DNA of 64,000 nt from CAVPJW01 sp963705525 (lineage in GTDB: Bacteria > Acidobacteriota > Vicinamibacteria > Vicinamibacterales > CAVPJW01): positions 62,001 to 126,000 of the forward strand of contig CAVPJW010000006.1 of NCBI GenBank assembly GCA_963705525.1. Reading direction: 5' to 3'. Below, piece by piece: positions 7,863-16,400 of the stretch (position 1 is the first letter of the stretch; the number at the start of each line of letters is the position of its first letter). Made by a program: the position numbers and the translations under genes. The notes below the pieces were generated by a model that did no database searches, was not told the DNA's origin, and saw only the letters and a list, made by a program, of their open reading frames with translations.

Positions 7863-9704
7863 ATGACGCCCTTCCGGCCTGAGGACGAAACCAGCGGCAT
7901 CCTGACCACGATCGTTGATGCATCCGACGATGCCATCATCAGCAAAGATCTGGATGGCGTCATCCGCTCCTGGAATCGCGCAGCCGAGCGCCTCTACGGT
8001 TACACGGCCGCGGAGGTCACGGGACGCCCCATATCCGTGCTCTTCCCACCTGACCGCCGAGATGAGCTCGCTACCATTTTGGAGCGCATCAAAGCTGGCG
8101 AGCGTTTCGAGCACTACGAGACGGTTCGGCAGGCGAAGAACGGGCACCTCGTCGACGTCTCCCTGACCGTGGCGCCGGTTCGGGATGCCACCGGATCCAT
8201 CGTCGGGGCAATGGTCATCGCACGAGACCTCACGGCGCGCAAGCGAGCGGACGTGGCGCTCCGCACGAGTGAATTGCGCTGGCGGGCGATCATCGATTCG
8301 GCCGTCGACGGCATCATCGTCATTGATGCGAAAGGGCGTATCGAGGCGTTCAATCGAGGAGCCGAGCGCTTGTTTGGCTACCGAGCCTTGGAGGTGATCG
8401 GCCGGAACGTCAACATGCTGATGCCGTCACCCGATCACGAGGACCACGACGGGTACCTCTCGCGGTATCTCGCGACGGGGAAGGCCAAGATCATTGGGAT
8501 CGGCCGCGAGGTGACCGGCCGTCGCCGCGATGGCACGACGTTTCCCCTCCATCTCTCGGTCGGCGAAATGTCGACCGGCGGCGAGCCCAAGTTCACCGGG
8601 ATGCTCCACGACCTCACCGAGCGCGTGCAGCTCGAAGAGCGGCTCCGGACGAGCGAGGCTCGCTGGCGTTCGGTGATCGAATCCGCCGTGGACGGTATCG
8701 TCGTCATCGACGCTCACGCGCGCATTGAAGCGTTCAATCAGGCAGCCGAACGACTGTTCGGCTATGGCGAGCATGAGGTCGTCGGCCGGAACGTCAGCAT
8801 GCTGATGCCCTCTCCGTACCACGAGGAACACGATGCCTACGTGGCCCGGTATCTCGAGACGGGCGTGCAGAAGATCATCGGCATCGGCCGGGAGGTCACC
8901 GGCCTTCGGAGAGACGGCACGACGTTTCCACTGCATCTGTCGGTCGGCGAAATGACGGTCGGCGGCGAACGCAAGTTCACCGGAATTATCCACGACCTTA
9001 GCGCGCGCGTGCGCATCGAAGAGAAGCTGCGCGAACACACGGCCCTGGCGAGGCTCGGCGAGATGGCCGCCGTCATCGCCCACGAAGTGAAGAACCCCCT
9101 GGCAGGCGTGCGCGGTGCGATTCAAGTGATCGGCACGCGCCTGCCGAAGGAGAGTAAAGACGCGACGATCGTCAAAGAGATCGTGACGCGCATCGACGCG
9201 CTCAATGACTTGATGCAAGATCTTCTGTTGTTCGCGCGGCCTCCACAGCCGAAGCCCGCGCCGGTGGATCTGACGGCACTCGTGGTGATGACGGCGGAGC
9301 TGCTCGGCGGCGACCCGACGCGCAAGGAGATTGAGGTGATTGTCGACGGGACAGGGCCGCCCATCGAGGCGGATGCCAACCTCCTCAAGATTGTGTTCGA
9401 GAATCTGCTGGTCAATGGCGCGCAGGCGATGCAGGGGCGTGGCACGATTCGCGTGTCGCTCTCGTCAGCGGACGACATCTGTCAGATTGCGTTCAGCGAC
9501 AGCGGTCCGGGCATTCCCGCGGAGGTGCGGGAGAAGATCTTCACGCCATTCTTCACCACCAAGGTCCGGGGATCAGGCCTCGGGCTCCCGACCGCCAAAC
9601 GCCTGATTGAAGCCCATCGTGGGGCGATCAGCATCGCGTGCCCGCCTGGTGGAGGCACGACCGTCACGATCCAGCTTCCCGCACAAAACGCCGCCACGCG
9701 CTAA
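7863..9704 (+). CDS. FixL-like sensor histidine kinase with three PAS domains, two of haem type
   Basis: 613 residues, predicted soluble. PAS1 spans about 14-125, PAS2 about 137-252 and PAS3 about 265-380. The kinase core follows: HisKA His407 in VIAHEVKNPLAG, N-box NLLVNGAQAM, G1 DSGPGIPAE, G2 GSGLGLP. PAS2 and PAS3 both match the oxygen-sensing haem PAS of FixL. The equivalents of Bradyrhizobium FixL His200, Arg206 and Arg220 are His195/Arg201/Arg215 in PAS2 and His323/Arg329/Arg343 in PAS3, within the shared IIGIGREVTG block. PAS1 lacks these residues. PAS2 and PAS3 are near-duplicates, pointing to an internal duplication. ATG 7863 is the only sensible start. The receiver at 9814 is the likely partner. 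Haem binding is inferred from conserved residues. Confidence 0.9.
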   Translation: MTPFRPEDETSGILTTIVDASDDAIISKDLDGVIRSWNRAAERLYGYTAAEVTGRPISVLFPPDRRDELATILERIKAGERFEHYETVRQAKNGHLVDVSLTVAPVRDATGSIVGAMVIARDLTARKRADVALRTSELRWRAIIDSAVDGIIVIDAKGRIEAFNRGAERLFGYRALEVIGRNVNMLMPSPDHEDHDGYLSRYLATGKAKIIGIGREVTGRRRDGTTFPLHLSVGEMSTGGEPKFTGMLHDLTERVQLEERLRTSEARWRSVIESAVDGIVVIDAHARIEAFNQAAERLFGYGEHEVVGRNVSMLMPSPYHEEHDAYVARYLETGVQKIIGIGREVTGLRRDGTTFPLHLSVGEMTVGGERKFTGIIHDLSARVRIEEKLREHTALARLGEMAAVIAHEVKNPLAGVRGAIQVIGTRLPKESKDATIVKEIVTRIDALNDLMQDLLLFARPPQPKPAPVDLTALVVMTAELLGGDPTRKEIEVIVDGTGPPIEADANLLKIVFENLLVNGAQAMQGRGTIRVSLSSADDICQIAFSDSGPGIPAEVREKIFTPFFTTKVRGSGLGLPTAKRLIEAHRGAISIACPPGGGTTVTIQLPAQNAATR

Positions 9705-9813
9705 GCGGCCGGCCCGCTTGGATCGCTTCTTGAGTACGCTCAGAATCGTTCGGTCCGTGGTCGGGATTCATGTCCAATTGCCGCGGTTCTCGGCCATCGA
9801 CGCTCAGGTGTTC

Positions 9814-10224
9814 ATGCGTGGTTTTGCCCAGATGACGAAGAATTCCCCCTCCCTCCGGGTGCTCGTGGTTGAAGATGAGCGGCTCATTCGGTGGGCGATC
9901 GCGGAAACACTGGCACACGCTGGGCATACCGTGATCGAAGCTGAGGACGGGGCAGGCGCGGTTCAGGCCTTGACTGGTCCCGCACCGTCGGTTGACGCGG
10001 TGTTCCTGGACTATCGGTTACCGGATTCGAACGATCTGACGCTGCTCAAGAAGATCCGGGGGCTCTCGCCCCACAGCCCCGTGATTCTGATGACGGCCTT
10101 TGGCACGCCCGAGGTCACCAGGGCCGCACTCGACCTCGGCGTGCACAGCGTGATGGACAAGCCATTTGAGATGCACGACCTGGAGACCGTGCTCCTTCAG
10201 GCATACGCCTCAGCCCTGAGGTAA
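9814..10224 (+). CDS. Stand-alone receiver domain response regulator
   Basis: 136 residues, a single CheY/NtrC-type receiver: acidic pair in LVVEDERLIR, phospho-acceptor Asp66 (VFLDYRLPD), Thr94 and Lys116 (MDKPFEM). There is no output domain, so it must act through a partner or pass the phosphate on. It lies about 110 bases after the FixL-like kinase on the same strand and is its probable substrate. Start ATG 9814 has AGG six bases upstream; ATG 9832 (MTKNSPSLRV) is an alternative. An open frame extends back to 9607 but overlaps the kinase end out of frame and is not used. Confidence 0.88.
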   Translation: MRGFAQMTKNSPSLRVLVVEDERLIRWAIAETLAHAGHTVIEAEDGAGAVQALTGPAPSVDAVFLDYRLPDSNDLTLLKKIRGLSPHSPVILMTAFGTPEVTRAALDLGVHSVMDKPFEMHDLETVLLQAYASALR

Positions 10225-10427
10225 CCAGGAGCATGGACGGCTTCCGCTCCGGTGGCGAAGCCTGCTGGACCGGACGTCGTTGACGACGCTGACCCGAACC
10301 TTCAATACTCTCATTCTTCCGGTGCCGCAGCCCGGAGGGCGCATGTTTCTGCTTTGCCACGGCCCTGATGGACCCCGCTCGCGACGACGTTCAGGGCCGA
10401 GGACGTGCGCTTGATGGGTGACGCGCG

Positions 10428-12254
10428 ATGAAACTCCGGACCAAGCTGCTCGTGGGGTACGCCGGATTTGTTCTCGCGCTCGGTGTGCTTGGAGCCTGGA
10501 GCGCCCGGACGCTCAGTCAGATGAGCGCCGTGTCCGGCCGGATCATCTCTGAGAACTACGATTCGGTCGTCGCCGCCCAGGACATGAAGGAAAGCCTCGA
10601 GCGGCAGGACTCCGCCGCGCTGTTCGATCTGCTTGGGCATCACGATCGCGCTCGCCAACAAATCGTCGAGCATCGTCGCAGGTTCAATGCGGCGTTCGAC
10701 AGGGCGGCGGCGAATATCACCGAGTATGGCGAGTCGGACGCGATTGGAAGGATTCGGGAAGGCCGCGACGAGTATTACCGCCGCTTCGACGCGTTTCTGA
10801 CGGTCGCCGGCGATCGGACACCGCTGTACTTCCAATCGCTCGAACCGCAGTTCAACGCCGTTCGGGCTCAATGCGACGGCCTCTTGCACCTCAATCAGGA
10901 GGCGATGCGCCGCAAGGCGGCTGAAGCCTCGCGCATCGCGCGCCGCTGGTCTTTCGTGACACTGGCGCTCGCCCTCGTACTCATGGCGGCGGGTATTGCC
11001 GTTGAAATCGGCCTGTCCAACGCGATTCTTGGCCCGGTCCGCCAACTGACCGACGCAACGACCCGCATGGCCAGTGGCGATCTGGAACCGACCGTCCCGG
11101 TTCGCTCCGCCGACGAGATCGGGACGCTCGCGATCGGCTTCAATCGAATGGCAGAGCGGATCCGGGAATTGAGGCGATCCGATTTGGGGAAGCTGGTGAT
11201 GGCCCAGCAGACGACCGAAGCCGCGATCGACTCCCTGTATGATCCTGTCCTCGTCACTGACAGCGATCGACGTCTGACCCGCGTCAACCCCGCCGCGGAA
11301 CGCCTGTTCGGCGCGCGAACGGACGTGATTGGTCGTCCGATCGACGAGATCACGAAGGACAACCGCATCGGGCAGGCAGTCGCCGCGGTCCTTCGCTCGG
11401 GCAGCACCGTCGCGTCGGAAAGCCCGGCAGCCGTGCTGCCATGGGCAGTCGGCGGCGCGCGCCGCGCGTTCCACGTCCGATCGACGCCGATGCGGGACGC
11501 CGATGGGCGCCTGGTCGGCGCCGTTACGTTGCTGGAAGACGTGACGCACCTGGCCGAGATCAGCCGTCTCAAGTCCGAATTCATCGCCGATGCATCGCAT
11601 GAGCTGCGGACGCCGCTCACGAGCGTCCAGATGGGCATCCATCTGCTGCTCGAAGATCCGTCGGGCACGTTGACCGAGCAGCAGAAGGACATTCTGCATG
11701 TCTGTCGCGAGGATACCGCCCGACTCGATCACCTGATGCGCGAACTGCTCAATCTGTCGAAGATTGAATCGGGCGACGTCACCCCAGTGCGCAGTCCGGT
11801 CGGCGCGGCGACGCTCGTGCGTGAGACGGTCGAGGGGCTTCGGCCGCAGATCGAAACAAAGACTCGGGCGATAAACATCGACGTCGCACCCGAGTTGCCA
11901 CTCGTCTTCGTCGATCGTGCGCAGATCGAGCGGGTCATCGCCAATCTCGTCACCAATGCCGCGCGTGCAACAGCCGCGGGCGGCAGCATCACCGTGTCGG
12001 CGGTACCGCGTCCCGGAGAGGTCGCGATCTCTGTCATGGACACGGGCGTGGGGATTCCGCGCCATTACCTCGCGAAGATCTTCGAGCCGTTCGTGCAGGT
12101 GCCCGGCGGACCCGGGGGCGGCGCAGGGCTCGGACTGACGATTTGCCGCCGGATTGTCGAAGCGCACGGCGGCGAGCTCAGCGTCCAGTCGGAGGTCGGC
12201 AAGGGATCCACGTTCACGTTCACGGTACCGATTGCGGAAGAGGCGCGCTTATGA
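10428..12254 (+). CDS. Membrane sensor histidine kinase (periplasmic sensor, HAMP, PAS)
   Basis: 608 residues. Transmembrane helices at about 7-26 and 173-195 enclose a helical periplasmic sensor domain of roughly 145 residues. HAMP follows (about 197-250, ILGPVRQLTDATTRMASGD), then PAS (about 260-370), HisKA with His391 (DASHELRTPLTS), and HATPase with N-box NLVTNAARA, G1 DTGVGIP and G2 GAGLGLT. The architecture resembles KinB/PhoR-type kinases. Its TGA overlaps the start codon of the response regulator at 12251 as ATGA, so the two are translationally coupled. The inducing signal is unknown. Confidence 0.9.
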   Translation: MKLRTKLLVGYAGFVLALGVLGAWSARTLSQMSAVSGRIISENYDSVVAAQDMKESLERQDSAALFDLLGHHDRARQQIVEHRRRFNAAFDRAAANITEYGESDAIGRIREGRDEYYRRFDAFLTVAGDRTPLYFQSLEPQFNAVRAQCDGLLHLNQEAMRRKAAEASRIARRWSFVTLALALVLMAAGIAVEIGLSNAILGPVRQLTDATTRMASGDLEPTVPVRSADEIGTLAIGFNRMAERIRELRRSDLGKLVMAQQTTEAAIDSLYDPVLVTDSDRRLTRVNPAAERLFGARTDVIGRPIDEITKDNRIGQAVAAVLRSGSTVASESPAAVLPWAVGGARRAFHVRSTPMRDADGRLVGAVTLLEDVTHLAEISRLKSEFIADASHELRTPLTSVQMGIHLLLEDPSGTLTEQQKDILHVCREDTARLDHLMRELLNLSKIESGDVTPVRSPVGAATLVRETVEGLRPQIETKTRAINIDVAPELPLVFVDRAQIERVIANLVTNAARATAAGGSITVSAVPRPGEVAISVMDTGVGIPRHYLAKIFEPFVQVPGGPGGGAGLGLTICRRIVEAHGGELSVQSEVGKGSTFTFTVPIAEEARL

Positions 12255-13000
12255 AGGTTCTGATCATCGACGACGAGCCGCACATTCGGCAGATGATGCG
12301 CCTGACGCTCGAAGCGTCCGGATACGCCGTGGACGAGGCGGGTACCGGCGAAGACGGGCTCACGCTTTTTGGTGACGGGCGCGCGCACGACATCGTCGTC
12401 CTCGATCAGAAGATGCCCGGGATCGATGGTCTCGAGACCTTGCGGCGGATCAAGGAGCGCGCCGCCGACGCACGCGTGCTGATGGTCACGGCGTTCGCGT
12501 CTGTCGAGCTCGCCGTGGACGCCATGAAGCTGGGCGCGACGGACTTCCTGCGCAAGCCCATGACGCCGGAGACGCTGCGAGGCGCGGTCGCTGCGGCGAT
12601 TGCGACCCGGGCATCGCTGCCGCCGCTCGCGCAGGGCACGGCACCGCCCGCGTCGGCCGGGCCACGCATCACAATCCTGACACTCAATGGATTTCAGATC
12701 CTTCCTTCGCACGAGGCCGCTGCGCCACGGTCAGCAGAGCACGCCTTTCGCGTGAGGCATGTCGCCGATGGCGTCGAGTTCCCCGTGACGGTGGCCATCG
12801 ATCCCGAGGCCGTTGATCGCCTGGCCCGACTGACGCACCGTCGCCTCGAACCTGGAGGCGCCTTCTGGCGCATGCAGGCCGAGCGTCTCCTGGCTGACTA
12901 TGTGTGGAGTGAAGGAAGGGGGCCGGCCGGCGGCCGCTTGACGGTGCGCGACGTGTCTCGCGAGGATCTCGACGTCGCGGCGCGGTGGGAACTGGATTAG
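12251..13000 (+). CDS. Response regulator with uncharacterised C-terminal domain
   Basis: 249 residues. The N-terminal receiver (1-120) has Asp52 (VVLDQKMPG), the T80-A81 switch pair and Lys102 (LRKPMTPE). After a proline/alanine linker (about 123-140) comes a 110-residue domain opening ITILTLNGFQILPS and ending VSREDLDVAARWELD; it has no recognisable helix-turn-helix, AAA+, GGDEF or HD motif. The ATG overlaps the kinase stop by four bases, fixing the start and the partnership with the kinase at 10428. The output mode is therefore unknown; a protein-binding role is possible. Confidence 0.85.
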   Translation: MKVLIIDDEPHIRQMMRLTLEASGYAVDEAGTGEDGLTLFGDGRAHDIVVLDQKMPGIDGLETLRRIKERAADARVLMVTAFASVELAVDAMKLGATDFLRKPMTPETLRGAVAAAIATRASLPPLAQGTAPPASAGPRITILTLNGFQILPSHEAAAPRSAEHAFRVRHVADGVEFPVTVAIDPEAVDRLARLTHRRLEPGGAFWRMQAERLLADYVWSEGRGPAGGRLTVRDVSREDLDVAARWELD

Positions 13001-13111
13001 CTCCCCGTGGAAGCCCTCGGAGCGATCATGTCCCCAAGAAGCGTTTCAAGAACTGCAACGCGATGAGCAGCACCATCGGCGACAGACTTCCGCAAATCGA
13101 TCCGGCAACAT

Positions 13112-13462
13112 TCAGCGGATTGTGGGCCCGAACGCGCGCACAGCCTCCTCCCTGGCAGCATAGATGTCGAAGACACGGTGCATGCGCACGAGCTCGAACA
13201 CCGCCCGCACCGGCTTGGACATTCCGCACAGCTTGAGGTCGCCACCCTTGGCGTTCAGTTTTCGGAGGCAGGAAATGAACGCGCCCAATCCGGAGCTGTC
13301 GACGAAGCGCAGCCGACTCAAGTCGAGTACGAGCTTCGCATTGGCATCGACCACCGGCGCGATGTCTCGCTTGAACTCCCCGGCATTGCTGGCGTCAAGA
13401 TCCTCCACCGGGACGGCGGCCACCGCCACATCGCCGACTTTCTCGACAGCCATCTGCATCAA
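13112..13462 (-). CDS. STAS-domain anti-sigma factor antagonist
   Basis: 116 residues, a single STAS domain of the SpoIIAA/RsbV type. The phosphorylatable serine lies in RFVDSSGLGAF (Ser56/Ser57). Family members bind an anti-sigma kinase when unphosphorylated and release it when phosphorylated. The gene begins 14 bases after the stop of the 1396-residue SpoIIE/RsbW-like protein on the same strand, so the two form an operon. The PP2C domain would dephosphorylate this protein and the HATPase domain would phosphorylate it. No sigma factor is encoded in the window, so the final target is unknown. Confidence 0.9.
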   Translation of the reverse strand: MMQMAVEKVGDVAVAAVPVEDLDASNAGEFKRDIAPVVDANAKLVLDLSRLRFVDSSGLGAFISCLRKLNAKGGDLKLCGMSKPVRAVFELVRMHRVFDIYAAREEAVRAFGPTIR

Positions 13463-13476
13463 GTTGTCCTTCGCAG

Positions 13477-16400
13477 CTAAGAGTTGAGAACTTTGACGAG
13501 AGTAATACAGTTCCTCCCACGTTCGTCGCGAGAGTACCGAACGTCGTCCACGCTCTTGGTGATGAGATAGAGACCGAAACCCGACTCGCGCGAGCCGTCC
13601 AACGCGGGCGGCGGGACGGTGGCCGGGTCGAATGAATCACCCAGATGATGCAGTCGAATTGACACCCGGCTGGGGATCATCTCGGCGTCCAGTTGAATCC
13701 GCTGATCGGCGCGGCCATGGTAGGCGTGCTTGATGATGTTGCTGGCCGCCTCGTTGACCGCCAGCTCGAATTGCGCGACGTCCTCCTGATCAAACAGCCC
13801 CTCGGGAACCGTGCGACAGAAGTTGCGGACGAATTCGCGCACACGACTGAGTTCTTTGAGGTCGCTGTCGATCTCCAGCTCAGAACGCGCCAGCGGATGT
13901 TGCGGGTCGCCGACTTTCAGGGCCACACAGGTCAGATCGTCGGTGAGCCGATCGGATTGCGCAAACGTCACAGCGGCCTGGCGGATGGCATTCACGAGGG
14001 CTTCCGGCTCGAGCGCGCGGTTGATCCGAACGAATTCCGAGAGGCGGTCTGCCCCAAACAACTCGCCGTCGCGATTTCGCATGTCGGTGATCCCGTCCGA
14101 GTAGAAGAGGAACAGGTCTCCCGACTCGAAAGGAATGGCCATCTGATCGAAGATCTCTCCTTCGCGGATCCCCAGCGGCAGGTTGTTCCCGTGCAGTGTC
14201 TCACAGAGGCTCGTCCCGGCGCGCACGACCATCATCCCCGTGTGCCCGCAATCGACGAGGTCGAGGACGCGCCGATTCAAGTCCAATCGGGCGTAACTCA
14301 GCGTCACGAAGCTTTCGAGATCGATCAATTGTCGAACCATGTCCGCATGGGCCAGGGTCACGATTTCCTTGGGCTCGGGAAGCGCGCCCTTGGACATGGC
14401 CATGAGGTGGCACAGAGCCTCGAGAAAGTTGCTCTTGGTCGCGCCTGCCAGCAGCGCGGCGGGAATGCCCTTGCCCATGACGTCTGCGACGATCACGTCG
14501 AGGCACTGGTTCTCATGCTTGAAGAAATCGTAGAAATCGCCGTCGATGCGCTGAGAAGGAATGGTGAGCGCGGCCACCCGAAGTCCGGCCACGTCGGTCG
14601 GTGGCTGCGTCAGGAGCAGCATCTGCTGAATCCTGAATCCTACCTGGCCTTCACGCTCGTGAGCGGCTTCGAGGTCCGCGGTTCGCGCGCGGACGCGATC
14701 CTCGAGCTCGGCATTGAGCGTGCGGATCTCCTCTTCCCCTCGGAGTTGCTCGGCACGGACGCGAAGCGTGGTGACGCCGTAGCTCAAGTCGCCGGCCAAC
14801 TCGCTCAAGAGCGTCACCTCCTCGTCGCGGAATGCTTCGGACTCCGCCGCGTAGATGCTCAGCGCTCCAAAGCGTTCGGCGTCTACCACGAGCGGGATCG
14901 CAACCATCGACGCGTACCCCCGTTTCAGCGCCTCGCCGCGCCACGGCGCGAACATCAGATCGGTGGCCGTGTCCTTCACGATCTGCGTCTGGCCAGTCCG
15001 GATACATGTCCCCGTTGGTCCCAGGCGGTGATCCGCGTCGGCCCAGGTTACGCTGACGGCCTTCAGGTAGCCCTCATCGACGCCGGCTTGCGCCACGGCC
15101 GTCACGGTCTTCGCCTCGTCGTGTTCTGCGAGGCCCACCCAGCAGAAGCGATAGCCCGCCTCGTCGACGATGATGCGACAGACCTGAGCGAGCCAGGCGG
15201 ATTCTTCCGTGGCGCGGATCAAGGCCTGGTTGCAGCTGCTCAACGCGCGGTGCGCGCGATTGATCCGGAGCAGCTCCTCCTGCGCGCGTTTGCGTTCGGT
15301 AATCTCCTGAACGGTGCCGATGCCTTGCACCGCGCGGCCGTCCGTGTCGAACTCGATCTCCGCCCGTTCTCGAACCCATTTCAGCGCGCCGGATACGACG
15401 ACGCGGTGTTCGATGTCATACGGCGCACCGCGCATCGCGGCGGCCCAGGCCTTGTCGACGGCGTCCCTGTCCGCGGGGTGAATCGAGCCGAGAAAAGACT
15501 CGTACGTCAGGGCCGTGCCTTTTGGTACGCCGAAGATGCGAAACACCTCGTCCGACCACGTGAGCCGGTCGCGCGTGAGGTCCAGATGCCAACTGCCGAT
15601 GTGCGCGATTTCCTGCGCCCTGTTCAGATTGGCTTCGCTCGTCCGCAATGCTTGTTCGGCCTGCTTGTGCTCGGTCACATCATGGACGGTGCCACGAACG
15701 AGCACGACCCGGCCGTCGGTATCGCGCTCGGCTTCGCCACGGCTCGTGACCGATCGGATGCTCCCGTCGGCGCGTTCCAGCTCCAGCTCGAGCGCGAAGG
15801 GTGTCCCCGCCTGGAGGGCCTGTTCTACCGCGGCGGTCAGTCGCGCGAGGCTTTCAGCCGTGTAGAAACGGGAGTGCTCACTGAAGCGCGGAGGCGGCAT
15901 CTTTGGATCGCGGGCGGCAATGCGATACAGCCCTTCCGACCAGGTGACCGTGTCGGTTCTGGGATCCCACCACCAACTGCCCACGCGTGCCAGACGCTGC
16001 GCCTCTCGCAGCTCCTCCTCGCTTCGGTGCAGCGACCCTTCCGCGAGCCGGCGTTCCGCGTCGCTCTGATCGATGCTTTGGCCGCTCAAGACGGTCAGAC
16101 CGGCCAGCAGCGTGATCATCGCGACGATCATCACCGTGATCCCGCTCCACTCGGAAAACAGTCCGGCGGCATATGCCTTCCACGACACGGTGCCGATCAG
16201 CAGCGGTACGACGATCGTCGCCGGCCACAACCGTCGGGTGAGCATGCCACCGTCACTCGAACTGGCGAACAGCGCACCGAGCCCCCAGCCAGTACGCGCA
16301 CACGCCACCGCGAAGGACAGCACGAACAGGACAATGGATGTCTGCAGCGCAATGTGTGTATAGGAGGTATGAGACCCGAGAATGAAGTCGAGGAGCCCGA

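Noticed and set aside
7224..8147. 307-codon open frame on the - strand over the region before the FixL-like kinase
   Set aside because: It overlaps the Crp/Fnr end, the broken small gene and the first PAS domain. Its product is arginine-rich and unlike any family.
10311..12167. 618-codon open frame on the - strand
   Set aside because: It is a shadow of the HAMP/PAS kinase gene.
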